Part shown: positions 1 through 9,935 of the stretch, piece after piece | How positions within the stretch are numbered: position 1 is the stretch's first letter | How the letters are laid out: the number at the start of each line of letters is the position of its first letter | Assembly (NCBI GenBank): GCA_011109175.1 | Contig: RDEW01000045.1 | Span: 5,674 to 31,658, forward strand | DNA from: Dicyema japonicum | Taxonomy: Eukaryota; Dicyemida; Rhombozoa; Dicyemidae | Direction of reading: 5' to 3' | DNA length: 25,985 nucleotides | The notes under the pieces: generated by a model | What the model was told of the DNA's origin: nothing | The model's input: only the letters and a program-made list of their open reading frames with translations | Database searches by the model: none | Program-made: the position numbers and the translations under genes

Positions 1-141
1 TTATCATGATTACTAATGAAATACTATACCTATAACCAGCATGGCAATACTATGTGTGTTTGGTATTATGACTATTTATTTCAACTTTGAAAAACTAAAA
101 TTTTAGTTTTCACAACTAATTGATAGGGTATTTTTCTCTAG

Positions 142-667
142 CGTTTTTCTCAAAGTTCCTATCGCTTTCCTTTACTCGTACAATTCCTTTTTATGATGGT
201 TTGTAAAAATTTGAATTTCTTGTTGTAGTTGAGGAACTCTGAAGCTTCTTCCACTGTGAATTCTGATGAATGGATATCTTTCGTTTTTCTTGACACAAGT
301 TAACCATAATGAAAGAACCAGAAAAGGAAGTCATTGAGATAATTTCGAGTCTATGCATCTTGAAGCACCATACCTCTATGGCAAGAAATATTTTCATTTC
401 CTCAAAATGGATGCGACCTCCCGTTTCTCTTTATGGAGCTTTGGAAGCATTAGATGCACCAAGTTAGTAAATGTCGGATACAATATGCTCGGAATAAAAT
501 TAAAAGAACTTTGGCAACTCTACCTTGAGGAAAACAAGAGAATTCCAAATCCTCAATCCTTTGAAAAGCGCAAATCCCCCCTCTCAAAAAAAGATGTAAA
601 ATTAAAATCTAAATTTGATATTAAATTTAAAAACTTTAGAAGGAAGAAAAACAGAAAAATCGCTTAG
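142..667 (+). CDS. Unrecognised multi-exon gene, 5' end incomplete
   Basis: I do not recognise this protein. A consistent open reading frame is obtained by splicing 142-198, 229-298, 322-462 and 507-667, with introns of 30, 23 and 44 nt that all run GT to AG; it ends at the TAG at 665-667. The joined frame contains a stretch reading KEVIEIISSLCILKHH and then WMRPPVSLYGALEALDAP, LWQLYLEEN, and a very basic tail rich in lysine and arginine that would suit nuclear or nucleic-acid binding. An acceptor (ctctag) sits just before 142, so more coding sequence probably lies upstream, but I could not place the previous exon. The C-clamp gene follows 57 bp later on the same strand. The splice model rests on frame continuity only, not on homology. 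Confidence 0.4.
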
Positions 668-724
668 CGGAAAAAAAATCTCCAATTATAAAAAAAGTGA
701 AAATAACCGGCAGTTGTCATAAAA

Positions 725-1367
725 ATGCTTTCTAAAATTATTAAAAAGTAAAGTTCTGTATTTTATATTATAGACACAAAAGATCCAAATGTCATTCAAT
801 CACTGAGCAATATACAATGGATTTTAAAGCCGCTTTTGAGGATCCCACAAGAAACGAGACCGATTTAGAAAAAATCGCATTTATGAAAACCAATGAATAC
901 GCTTTCAGGCACCTAAACAGAGTTCTGAGACAGCACATTGAAAATCCTGTAAATTTAACATTTGAAAATTCTAATCAATTTAGGCTTTTTCAGATTCTCA
1001 GGATAGTGTGGAGGGGGATTGTGAGATTTACAAGAAAATGCATGAAAATCGGATGAAATATCTGAGTGAGCATCCTGAAAATGAAATTGAAGACTTTGAA
1101 TGTGATGATGGTGATCAGTCCCCACAACGTAGCAACGAGTAAATAAGCTGCACTTAATATTTTAGTGAGACTCAGACTATTCAAGCGAGTGGCCTTTCGG
1201 AAGGTGACGAGAAACTGTTTGAAAAAGATAAACGAAGAAATCCTGCTAAAATGACGTCTTCATTAAGTAAAAAACCAACGAAAAAATGTCAATCAGTTTA
1301 TGGGAAAAACAGAAGAAACAAGTGGTGCAAAAAATGTCGACAAAAACGGGCATGCATTCGTTTCTAA
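725..1367 (+). CDS. Small protein with C-terminal C-clamp (TCF/HDBP-type zinc-binding motif)
   Basis: Spliced model: 725-747, 774-948, 984-1138 and 1166-1367, with introns of 26, 35 and 27 nt that each begin GTAAA. The protein is about 184 residues. Its last 25 residues read KCQSVYGKNRRNKW then CKKCRQKRACIRF. The cysteine spacing C-x12-C-x2-C-x5-C and the pattern of aromatic and basic residues are those of the C-clamp found at the end of invertebrate TCF/Pangolin and in HDBP1/ZNF395-type proteins, where it binds DNA with a zinc ion. No HMG box is visible upstream; the middle is acidic (EIEDFECDDGDQ) and the region around residue 20-60 is unassigned. The start at 725 is chosen because its short exon joins in frame; the in-frame ATG at 817 is the alternative. 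The role as a DNA-binding regulator is inferred from the motif alone. Confidence 0.65.
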
Positions 1368-1470
1368 AAATATTACCTTTGTTTGAGTTAATTTTGATTA
1401 AAATTTAATAAAATTTTGATATTTCGGGTAAAATTAGTAATCTTTATTGGGGAATAGAAACAGAGACAAG

Positions 1471-2135
1471 TCATGCTCTAGGTGACAATAAAAAGTAATT
1501 ATTGACAAAAATGATGTCCATACCCAGGCGATGTGCAAACCATCTCCGTCCGCGATAGTCTCTAAATTGCCCCGCAATATGATTNAGCCTCCTCAGACAG
1601 GTTCGATTCTGGTTGCTGAAACAACTCCGAGAGCGCCTTGTCCAATTGAACCCTCTGCGCATATGGTATCTCCGGGCTCTGCCTCCTATACTTCAGTGTC
1701 AGGCTTTCTAGGGTCAGCTATAATACAGTAGACTGTAAATAGGCCTGGAGCTTCCTATCTACCCCTAACTGCTTCAGATATCCCTTGTGGTACTTTGTTG
1801 CAATTTCCCACGTCATTACTATTGGAACAACAAGAACCTTGCAACCAAGCATCTGCCCCATCTCTTTTGCAGGCAAGTCATAATTCCTTTTTTTTCTCCA
1901 CCTCCACAGTCTCAAACGGTCTTGAGATGTAGTATCAACCTCTATGATAGGGACTTGATCAGACTCCTTATCGTGTACCACAATGTACGGTTTTTGTGCT
2001 TGACTAGCACCGAAGAACGGATAACACTGTTTACCTTAATTTGGACCCTGGTGTTCTTTACTACAGATTGCACCTTATGAGTCTGCAAAGGCGGCTCAAT
2101 GGCTCCAAACAGAGAACAAAAAGCAGTGGAGACAT
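1471..2135 (-). mobile_element. Non-LTR retrotransposon remnant (C-terminal end)
   Basis: Read on the minus strand, 2130-1718 gives, with one frame change near 2030, a segment resembling the C-terminus of LINE reverse transcriptases: VVKNTRVQIK, then KPYIVVHDKE, PIIEVDTTSQDRLR, and GCKVLVVPIVMTWE. Known LINE tails have a similar order (a D-x-I-V-x-D-K motif, then I-I-D-V, then a V-I-P-V-V-x-G-A-L block). Here the frame is interrupted and no endonuclease or RT core is present, so it is a dead fragment. The stretch 1471-1717 lies downstream in element orientation and is open in short pieces only. An N is present at 1585. Confidence 0.6.
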
Positions 2136-2474
2136 GCTATCTCTATGTAGAATTCCCCTCTTGAGTTTTATTTTGCCTATCCGATCATTTATTTAAAATA
2201 CTTTTATTTTTTCTTAATAATTAAATATTTAATTTTTTATTAATTTTTNACACTGTTTACCTTAATTTGGACCCTGGTGTTCTTTACTACAGATTGCACC
2301 TTATGAGTCTGCAAAGGCGGCTCAATGGCTCCAAACAGAGAACAAAAAGCAGTGGAGACATGCTATCTCCCTGTAGAATTCCCCTCTTGAGTTTTATTTT
2401 GCCTATCCGATCATTTATTTAAAATACTTTTATTTTTTCTTAATAATTAAATATTTAATTTTTTAGTAATTTTT
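2025..2474. repeat. Direct duplication A, 224 bp units with an N between them
   Basis: 2025-2248 and 2251-2474 are near-identical copies (offset 226). Differences include tctctatgta versus tctccctgta and a T/G change near the end. The junction carries an ambiguous base at 2249. The unit spans the 5' part of the LINE tail and an AT-rich stretch. Confidence 0.95.
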
Positions 2475-2786
2475 TAATAAATTCTTAATATAAATATGAA
2501 TCATTTAATATGTCAGGGCATATTTAATTTCTTTTTAGTTCTTTTCATCAGCTTCATCGTCTTAGATATCAAAGTGATAACTTGGAACTTCAAAGAAAAT
2601 AATAGTACTATAGCAGTGATGATGGGTTCAATATCAATTAAATATTATGTACATCGAGGAGTTAGCAAAATTTTATTTTTAGCAAATAATTTGTAAATTC
2701 GGCAAAAGTGCTTTGTTTGAACTTTTGAGAGTCTATTATTCAAATGAAACAATGAATTATGATATTTATGCTTATTTGACCATGTA

Positions 2787-3060
2787 GGAGTATCAAATTT
2801 TATTTAAAGTTTCGACTACACGTTATTCATACGCAATACATGAAATCGTAGTTACAAACGGTTCTGGTAAGTATTTTATGTTTAATTTAGATGTGTTCCT
2901 TGTTGGAAATTTTCAAATGACTCGGAGTATCAAATTTTATTTAAAGTTTCGACTACACGTTATTCATACACAATACATGAAATCGTAGTTACAATAGGTT
3001 CTGGTAAGTATTTTATGTTTAATTTAGATGTATTCCTTGTTAGAAATTTTCAAATGACTC
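2787..3060. repeat. Direct duplication B, 137 bp units
   Basis: 2787-2923 and 2924-3060 abut directly. They differ at about five positions (for example acgcaatac/acacaatac and gtgttcc/gtattcc), making this the most diverged of the duplications in the window. Confidence 0.95.
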
Positions 3061-3090
3061 AGTGGTTTGACAAATATTGTGAATGTGATA

Positions 3091-3110
3091 TATTATTATT
3101 ATTATTATTA
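3091..3110. repeat. TAT/ATT trinucleotide microsatellite
   Basis: A run of about six perfect TAT/ATT triplets lies directly beside the 3' end of the minus-strand LINE fragment, where simple tails of non-LTR elements often sit. Confidence 0.8.
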
Positions 3111-3136
3111 CAGCACTTATCGCCTTGCCATAATAG

Positions 3137-4165
3137 TTATAGCAAAGCATGTGCAATACAAGAAACAATGTTATTAGTTAGCCTCTTCCATCCTCCACGG
3201 TTACACGCAGTCGATCTCAGCATGTCCAGATCGTCTCCCGTCTTTAGGCATTTCTTCATCCTTTGGAGGTCTTTGTGCAGCATGATAGGTAGGGTCATCC
3301 TTGGTCTGCCACGGAAGCATTTGCCCTCGAACATGAAATGGTCCTCCATCGCCACATTAGCCGGGGCAGCAAGATCCATGCGTAGTACGTGACCAAACAG
3401 TCTCCACCGGGCGTCAGTGATATCCTGGCTTAGAGGCCTACTCTTGCATTTTTTGTAAATACCGGTATTCGAGATTCTGGCTGGCCACTGCATGCCAAAT
3501 AATACTCTAAGCTGTTTTCTGTGGAACCCATCGAGAGCCATTAATTCCGCACCTGTACAGGCCCAAGTACCAGCATTGTATGTCAGTATCGGTTTCACAA
3601 ATGCATTGTACATGCGTATCCGCAGATTGACATCTAGTCCTTTCAGCCATTCCTTTTTGAGTTTTCGCATTGCTACTCCTGCAAGTGTTTTCCTTTTGAT
3701 GATGTCTTCTGTGTCCCCCAGTAGGGATTCAAGCTTATTAACATGTCGCCAACGTTCATTAAGGATGTTGTCCATTCTTTTGATTTCCGTTTTGGCCCGG
3801 TTAACGATGAGGAACCATTCCCCCAGTTTGTCCGGTGCATTTTCCAGCAGATGTGTGAGAGCTTCTGTATCCTCGGATATAAAATCCACATCATCCGCGT
3901 ATACGACTTCGTTTATTTTTCCTTCATAGCAAGTTCTTAGATCCTTTAGTGCAGCTTCGAGATATATCACAAAGTGCATTTTCCAGCAGATGTGTGAGAG
4001 CTTCTGTATCCTCGGATATAAAATCCACATCATCCGCGTATACGACTTCGTTTATTTTTCCTTCATAGCAAGTTCTTAGATCCTTTAGTGCAGCTTCGAG
4101 ATATATCACAAATAGTAAGGGGAGAGGGAGTCTCCCTCAGGTATAGGCACAAACTTATCAAAAAT
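3137..4165 (-). mobile_element. Non-LTR retrotransposon fragment with RT palm and C-terminus (LINE-B)
   Basis: The minus strand encodes, from 4165 down, the RT motif EGDSLSPLLFVIYLEA, then the catalytic box VVYADDVDFIS, a thumb region with KPILTYNAGTW, then the tail ARWRLFGHVLRMDL and GRPRMTLPIML, ending in CNRGGWKRL. This order is typical of LINE reverse transcriptases. The long open frame 4033-3137 runs through the tail without stops, so the copy is fairly young, but the N-terminal endonuclease and fingers are missing. A perfect 139 bp duplication repeats the YADD segment. Remnants of the same tail occur near 25200 (+) and 25800-25985 (-). The LINE clade is not determined. Confidence 0.85.
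3835..4112. repeat. Direct duplication C, 139 bp units
   Basis: 3835-3973 and 3974-4112 abut and appear identical. The unit covers the YADD catalytic box of the LINE reverse transcriptase, so the box is present twice; 139 is not a multiple of three, so the second copy is out of frame with the first. Confidence 0.95.
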
Positions 4166-4268
4166 AATATTTTTACCATTTAGCTATTATTTTATAAAAA
4201 AATAAATATTATTTAAAATAATATATTTTAAATTTTCTAATATAAATTTCTCGAATTTTCTATAAGGC

Positions 4269-5367
4269 ATGGCTGAGCAAGTTTGTTATTATCTGTATAT
4301 AATAGGAGAAACTCATTGGAAACCAAGAATATAAGAAAAGAAACTTCACTGTAGCCTTGGAACACTACAACAAGGCCAGAGAACTAGAACCAAACGAGAT
4401 GGTCTACCACCTCAATGCAGCAGCCGCCTTGCTGGAACTGAATGAATATGATCAATGTGTTGAGATGTGTCTCGAAGCCATAAAGGTGGGGGGAGCCAAC
4501 AGTGCCCCATTTAAAACCGTGGCGAAGTAACTGATAGTATAACCAAACAGGGCCTATGTTCGTGCTGGAAATGCCCTTTACAAAAAGGGAGATCTTAGAA
4601 AGGCCAAAGAGTACTACGATAGGTCATTAATTGAGGACAGAAACTCAGAAATTGTGTCCAAATTGTACCAAATAGATCGAGAAATAAGAAAGAAGGAGGA
4701 AATGGAATACAGGAACACAGAGATTGCAAAACAAGAAAAAGAGAAAGGGAATGCTTTCTTCAAAGCAGGTTACCCCACAAAATAACCCTCAGGAGAGTAT
4801 CCAGAGGCAATCAAATGCTATAATGAAGCCATAAAACGTGATCCCGATGATTCTCGTTTGTACAGTAACAGAGCAGCATGTTTCTCATTGTTGCTTGAAT
4901 ATCCAAGTGCTCTTAAGGACTGTGATATGGCCATCAATTTGGACCCCAGCTTCAGTATTTAATTTACTAATTTTTAGTAAAACCATATCTGAGACAAGGA
5001 GCCATTCATTTTAACATGAAGGAGGTCTATAAGGCCAAGAAGTCGTACGAGGCTGCATTGGAGTTGGACCCAAAGTGTTCGGTAGGACTGTATCAGCATC
5101 GTAGGAAGCAATTGAAGGAGTGAGGAAGTGTTCAAATCATCCCTCCGTAAATATGGACGAAATGCGACAGGAGGCGATGAAGGACCCTGAGATTCAGGAG
5201 ATTATAAGCGACCCAGGAATGCGAGCAATATTGGAGCAGGCACAGAGTAACCCCTCTGCATTGATGGAGTATATATTTATTTGTATTATATTAGGCATTT
5301 AAAGGATCCTAATATTGCCGCCAAGTTTGAAAAACTCGTTAAATCCGGGATTGTCGGTGTTAAGTAG
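4269..5367 (+). CDS. STIP1: Hop/STI1 co-chaperone, short form lacking TPR1-DP1
   Basis: Seven exons: 4269-4280, 4306-4526, 4551-4768, 4793-4954, 4978-5081, 5105-5268 and 5295-5367, with six GT-AG introns of 23-26 nt. The protein, about 317 residues, begins [16 protein letters not shown] and proceeds through TPR2A ([37 protein letters not shown]), TPR2B ([29 protein letters not shown]) and a C-terminal DP2 ([20 protein letters not shown]). Hop links Hsp70 to Hsp90: TPR2A binds the Hsp90 tail and TPR2B with DP2 supports client transfer in the cytosol. The usual first TPR block and DP1 are absent. Caenorhabditis STI-1 has the same reduced plan. The 12-nt first exon carries the ATG and splices in frame, so the short form appears genuine rather than truncated. 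It ends at TAG. Confidence 0.92.
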
Positions 5368-5995
5368 TCGTTAATTCACTTTTCAATATTTGGTGTCCTA
5401 ATTATATTTTTATGTCATTTCATGTTCTCTGTGGATGAATAGTTTTTTACTAACCATGGATATACCTCAGAAGTTTCATCCAGTTACTCAGTCAGAGGTG
5501 GATTGATACTTTACAAGTATTATGCCATCCGATCTGCCATTGTGTGAGGATTACAAGTGGAGTAGAAAAAAGAAAGATCCTTTTTGGTTGCCGGCCAAGG
5601 ACTAGGCTTCTAATGAGTTTGGTGGATCATATGATTATCTTAATAATCGAAGGGCAGGAAGTTATCTTTAGACAAAGTAGGTAGCGGTGTGGTAATCGTT
5701 CCCAACGACACGAGCGACAGCACTAACCAGCGTGCCACCTAATATTGCTGAATAGTTAATTGATCAGTAATCGAAAAGTTGATCAGGAGGATGGGAAGTT
5801 CCCATAAATCAACATTGTACTTTAAAATTGAGAACACGGGGTTTTGACCTTAAAAATGCGACTCAAGTTTATTCGGTTAACAAGAATTTTCTTTTGACAC
5901 CAAAAATGTTGTAGTCCTTTTGAAAGGGAAATAGTGCTTGAGAAACAAACTACTGAGATGTCCAGATCCGCGTGACCGTAGGCTCACACAGTTGA
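5368..5995 (+). other. Intergenic stretch with a possible small gene at about 5456-5690
   Basis: After the Hop stop there is an ATG at 5456 reading MDIPQKFHPVTQSEVD, then frame-shifted open pieces reading SIMPSDLPLCEDYKWSRKKK, DPFWLPAKD and ASNEFGGSYDYLNNRRAGSY before a stop near 5670. The pieces look coding in composition, but I could not find a unique set of 20-30 nt introns joining them and I do not recognise the product. The remainder, 5700-5995, shows nothing identifiable. Confidence 0.25.
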
Positions 5996-7140
5996 AAATA
6001 ATGACGACCACACAAGAAATACGCAGATTAGAAAAAGTTAATAATAATTTTTGGATAGCTCAGTGAATATAGAAAAAAATCCAAACTTTTGGAAAGTCTA
6101 TAACAAAGTGACCGGACGTAAACCCAAAAAATTTCATTGTTGCATAAACATGATTGGGTCTCCTGTATCCTTTGAAGAAATTCCTAACCTATTATGAACT
6201 TTCAAAAATACAGCAGGTAAACCCCAACGAGCGCCTGTCTCGTTTGGTTCTATGTTCTCTAAAAGAAGAACTGGAAAAGTCATTAGTTCTTTACCACTAC
6301 GTCACAGCCCTATAAATGCTGGAGAAGTTGAAAATGAGGTAAAATGCACTAAGATACAAGATTTTCAAAAAAAGGACAAGATTTTCAAGGAAGCACTCTA
6401 TGAATATATGGGATGTCTCTTTCCTTCTGAACACATAGAACGTAATGATTTATAAAAGAAAACCAGTAGGGTTTCGCAAAAATCGCTCTTGTAGAGATTG
6501 TTTGTACAGTCTTAACGCGTCAATTGTGAAGGCTTTGGAAAATGTTTGACAGAATATATCCAAATCTTTCGACAGTGTGTGGTATCTTGGACTTTTTTTC
6601 GTCTTGCAAAATGTGGTATTGAAAAGGAACTTTATTTTTGGATGCCATATTTTTCTAATCTATGCGTCTCGTGAAATTTCGCTAAGAGGTGTCCCTCAGG
6701 GTTCAGTGCTCAGTTTTCTATTATTCAACATTGTAATGAGTGAATTACTTTGTCCAGGAAACCCACGTACAGAAACGTCATAATTTATGATGTCTCTATA
6801 AACCCCATGGTATCTGAGAAACGGTTGAAGACGTACATGGACCAGATGGAAGAGTAGTGTAATGAAAACTTTCAGTTGCACGTGAGAAGTCTAATCTGGT
6901 GAGGATAACTGGAAGCAGGAGGCTGGCTTACCTAAAAAACTCGTTACAAGACATACCTCGGAAGAATACTATGTAATACCTTAGCGTCCTAATTGACGAG
7001 GGAGGTAATTTCATGGAACATTCTAAAAAACGAGAGAAAAAAGCTACGAACACTCATTCTGCGTTAGAAAATTAAAGCTCGAGTCGGAGACCTTTGTTTA
7101 TGTCTTCAACTACACAATACTTCCTGCTATACGGTTTAGA
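5996..7140 (+). mobile_element. Decayed non-LTR retrotransposon with RT motifs
   Basis: Plus-strand frames with several shifts and stops read, in order: NIEKNPNFWKVYNKVTGR, a typical pre-RT linker; PVGFRKNRSCRDCLYSLNAS; ISKSFDSVW, the RT motif A region with its aspartate; RGVPQGSVLSFLLFN, RT motif B; and LSVLIDEGGNFMEHSKK, a thumb-region motif. The YADD box is missing between 6780 and 6950. This is a Jockey/CR1-like arrangement. The many frame breaks mean it is dead. Confidence 0.7.
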
Positions 7141-7333
7141 ACAGTGGTATCAAACTCATTTCGCTTCAAAGGCCGCATTTAAAATAATTTATCATCAAGG
7201 GAAGATTAGTTATAATATATTTTTTAAGAACATACAGTAAACTCTCTCAAATATGCCACTTTTAAATTTGCCATTTTTATCTATTTTTTCTATTTTTATG
7301 ATATTTGCCAATTTTGAAATTTGATGTCAGACG

Positions 7334-7960
7334 ATGTGCAACATATTTTCTTTTATTTTTAAAGAGAATCTCAAGGACAGTCAATGCAATATAATGAATG
7401 CAGAATCGATTTTATTTCAGTTCAAGAACAGAAATCCTAAACTAAAAACTTGTAAAATAAAATACCCGGAGCTTGATGAAAATGATTGGATGGATTCAAT
7501 GGAATCAGAAGGTACACTATTTACTCTAACATTTAAGGTGCTTTATTGAACGATTCTCAATATTACATAAGGCAGAATTTTTAGATAAAGAACTTTCGTT
7601 AACTAGTTTTAAAAATTCTTACGGGTTTTTGGAGAAATTTAAAAAAAGACAGGGATTTCGAATGCGTGAAATATCTGGAAAATATTAAAATTATGTTTAT
7701 TCCAAAGTACAGTACAGGAGTTATTCAACCTATGGATCTGGAATCATCAAATCTTTCAAAGTTCATTTTACAAGGCATAAATTACTATATTTAACGGAAA
7801 TGTTGGAATGCGGAGAAACAACTCAGTAGATGAGTCATATAAGAAATTAAATCTTAGGGATACTGTATTGTTTGTAAAAATGGCATGGGAAGATGTGAAA
7901 TCTCAAATAATTTCAAACATTACTTCAATAAGAAAATATTAAAAATTCTAATGAGGCAAT
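7334..7960 (+). mobile_element. Decayed pogo/Tigger (CENP-B-like) DNA transposon
   Basis: Around 7580-7670 the plus strand reads SLTSFKNSYGFLEKFKKRQG, matching the end of the CENP-B/Tc5 helix-turn-helix, normally F-K-A-S-x-G-W-L-x-x-F-K-K-R. At 7693-7800 it reads MFIPKYSTGVIQPMDL and, after a one-base shift, KSFKVHFTRHKLLYL, matching the end of the DDE domain where pogo transposases have L-Q-P-M-D-x-G-V-I-x-x-F-K. The DDE core between these motifs is missing, so the copy is internally deleted. I did not find convincing terminal inverted repeats. Confidence 0.6.
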
Positions 7961-8165
7961 TGGAAATTGAGCATTACTTTAATTTCCTTGGTTAAAAATA
8001 TTGTTTTCCTTAAAAATAAAATTTATTAATTTAAATATTTTAATTATCGTTCAAACGCCGTTTCTTAGTTCCAGAAGAAGCACGTGACATTGACAATCAT
8101 GATTTACAAATACTATTAAAAAATTTAATTTTTTTTAGTAAAATAATTTTTTAACAAAGAAACAA

Positions 8166-8476
8166 ATGTCAGTTGGAGAAGCCGACTGCGTGGATTGCGA
8201 ACAAGTTCCCTCGGATCTTTACACTAATATAAAAAATTTTAATTCAATGTAAAAAATAGCAAAATGATTTTTTGTGTTTTATAGCCATTAAATCTGTTCG
8301 CACTTATGCCTGACGACACCTCTGGTTTAGAAGGATGTTGTGACTCAAAAAAGAGAGACTCAGTTATCAAGAAATTTGAGAATTCGCGTAATTTTGCTCT
8401 AAAGCTTGCCTACGGGATAAATCCTCATATGTCAATTCCCTTATGGTTGGAAGGAAAAATGTTCACGGAACCATGA
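8166..8476 (+). CDS. Possible small hypothetical gene
   Basis: An ATG at 8166 opens MSVGEADCVDCEQVPSDLYT and ends at a TAA near 8250. After a T-rich stretch ending in ttttatag, a second open segment (8284-8476) reads PLNLFALMPDDTSGLEGCCD, then KKFENSRNFALKLAYGINP, ending EGKMFTEP and TGA. The composition looks coding. The two parts probably belong together, but no GT-AG intron I could find joins them in frame. I recognise no family. Confidence 0.25.
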
Positions 8477-8825
8477 AATCTCATTCGAGGTTTCAATAAA
8501 CCCACTAAAGTTTCTGAGACTTATCTTTAATGATGACCCTGTGTTTGTTGATTTCTTGGGGAGACAGCAGTGTTTACTTTATAATAACTTACTTTGACCT
8601 CAAATGTTAAACTTGTGGTATTCTAATTATAAATCATAGCCTAATAATAAATGTCTTAAATTAGGTTATTAAGCCTTATAAATATTGCCTAATTGAGTTT
8701 ATCAAATTGAGTTTATCAAACCACAAATATTGTATTTTAAAATTTTATTTAAAATATATTTAATACTATAATAAAAACATTTAAATAAAATAAGTTTATT
8801 TAAATCAATGCTGATTTATCCCTAA
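8477..8825. other. AT-rich intergenic stretch upstream of the sesquipedalian-like gene
   Basis: Nothing recognisable. A short direct repeat of the words attgagtttatcaaa occurs near 8692-8720. The last 120 bp is strongly A/T-rich, as before other genes here. Confidence 0.5.
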
Positions 8826-9238
8826 ATGAAAGTAAACAAGAAATGTCTGCTAGAATTCGCCAAAAGTGATAGCAGTGTCACAAAGTATGGGTGGCTTACA
8901 AAAATATACATAAATAAAAAAAGGAAAGTGTACTTTTGCGTCATAAAGGATAATCTCCTCTACTACTATAAAAGGAGAAGCGACGATCCTGTAGTATTAA
9001 TGCCAAGTTAATAGGTTGGGGTCATAATTTTGGAGAGAATCGTCGTTAGCATGACGGATCACTCGAAATCATCATTTATGGTCGAATTTATCGGTTTGGA
9101 TATTCAAATATTGCAGATTTCCCAAAGAAAATTAGTTTTGAGGCTGAAAACGAAAGTGAGATGGTAGATTGGATGAAGTCCCTAATAAAGAGCAGTTACG
9201 ACTATAAAAGATTACACTTGGAGGAACTCGCCAAATAA
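8826..9238 (+). CDS. PHETA: Sesquipedalian-like PH-domain protein (PHETA/FAM109)
   Basis: Exons 8826-8990, 9015-9093 and 9117-9238, with introns of 24 and 23 nt. The protein, about 121 residues, starts MKVNKKCLLEFAKSDSSV and has the PH-domain landmarks YGWLTK, LLYYYKRRSDDP, VGVIILERIVV, ISFEAENESEMVDWMKSLI and YDYKRLHLEEL. The start (M-K-L-N-E-x-x-L-x-x-x-A), the VGVIILE block and the final W-x-x-x-L-x-x-x-S-x-D-Y-x-R-L are those of sesquipedalian 1/2, endosomal proteins that bind OCRL and work in recycling to the Golgi. Those proteins have a tail with an OCRL-binding F&H motif; here the frame stops at TAA 9236 straight after the PH domain. Possible tail exons follow at 9306. Confidence 0.8.
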
Positions 9239-9305
9239 TTATTTTTACACTAATATATTTTCTTATTAAATTATTTCCTATATTAGGTAACCCCAGGAAG
9301 TTATT

Positions 9306-9657
9306 GATCATTAGGAACCCCATCAAGTCGCTCACAGAGATCCTTCACTCTCACGTCGAGTCCTGATAGTCTGGGAGAAGCAAACAAATATCTGACTTCT
9401 CTTCCACCCAAAGGTTGGCTATGTCCACTTCGTAGCATGCGAGTCTCACTTTGGCAAGTTTTGGGAGACAAACGATTGGTCTCAGAAGGTCTACGCTTAT
9501 ATTTTTAGTCCTCAAGGGCCCATATGGTACTGATGGACTTGAGTCGTAAATTCAGTAAGTTTTGTAAGGAATCTATAATAAGGGTTTTTATAAGGAGTAT
9601 ATTAATAGCCTTCACAAATGCAAGACCTAATCATGCAGATCTTGGTACTGAACGATA
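9306..9657 (+). CDS. Candidate tail exons downstream of the PH protein
   Basis: From 9306 an open frame reads SSRSQRSFTLTSSPDSLGEA and then NKYLTSLPPK; a 22-nt GT-AG intron (about 9419-9440) then joins to ACESHFGKFWETNDWSQKVY and further, possibly through one more short intron near 9529, to a stop at about 9657. The serine-rich linker followed by a segment with F-G after aromatic residues is faintly like the tail of sesquipedalian, which carries an F&H motif. I could not find a donor linking it to the PH exons because no GT lies between the PH end and 9285. It may be another gene or a decayed tail. Confidence 0.3.
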
Positions 9658-9799
9658 AGAAAATGTAAAATCATGAGGATTGATTTCAGGGAGTTATGAT
9701 TAACAAGGATTTCTCAATCATATGTTGCTTTTTCGTATGTCTTGATTTCGTGGAGTTTTAGTAAAAAATACTATCAATAAAATTAGAATATGTAAATTC

Positions 9800-9935
9800 A
9801 TGCATTCTAGACGACCACTAGACATCTTCCTTGGTACCAATTCCCCACGACAGATACATCTGACTGAGCTTCCGCTTTTGGTTGTTACTTTTTGTTATCT
9901 ACCGAATTCCTTCATTTGAAAGGACAAGGTAAATA
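9800..9935 (+). repeat. Dispersed repeat copy R1
   Basis: The 3' half, from 9865, reads gagcttccgcttttggttg and later ctaccgaattccttcatttg followed by aaagg and a short A/T tail. The same order of words occurs at 18573-18650 (gagcttccactttaatcgct, then tagtcaccgattccttccac), and a shorter version at about 10235-10262. No protein is encoded, so this is likely a short non-autonomous element. Confidence 0.5.

Larger units (their letters stand above)
2475..3136. other. AT-rich intergenic stretch
   Basis: No gene is recognised. A 66-codon open frame at 2496-2696 (+) has a hydrophobic start but no recognised family and no supporting splice sites. The stretch contains direct duplication B and a short TAT microsatellite. 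Confidence 0.5.

Noticed and set aside
3492-3929. A 145-codon plus-strand open frame
   Set aside because: It is the antisense of the LINE-B reverse transcriptase, whose minus-strand reading has clear motifs.
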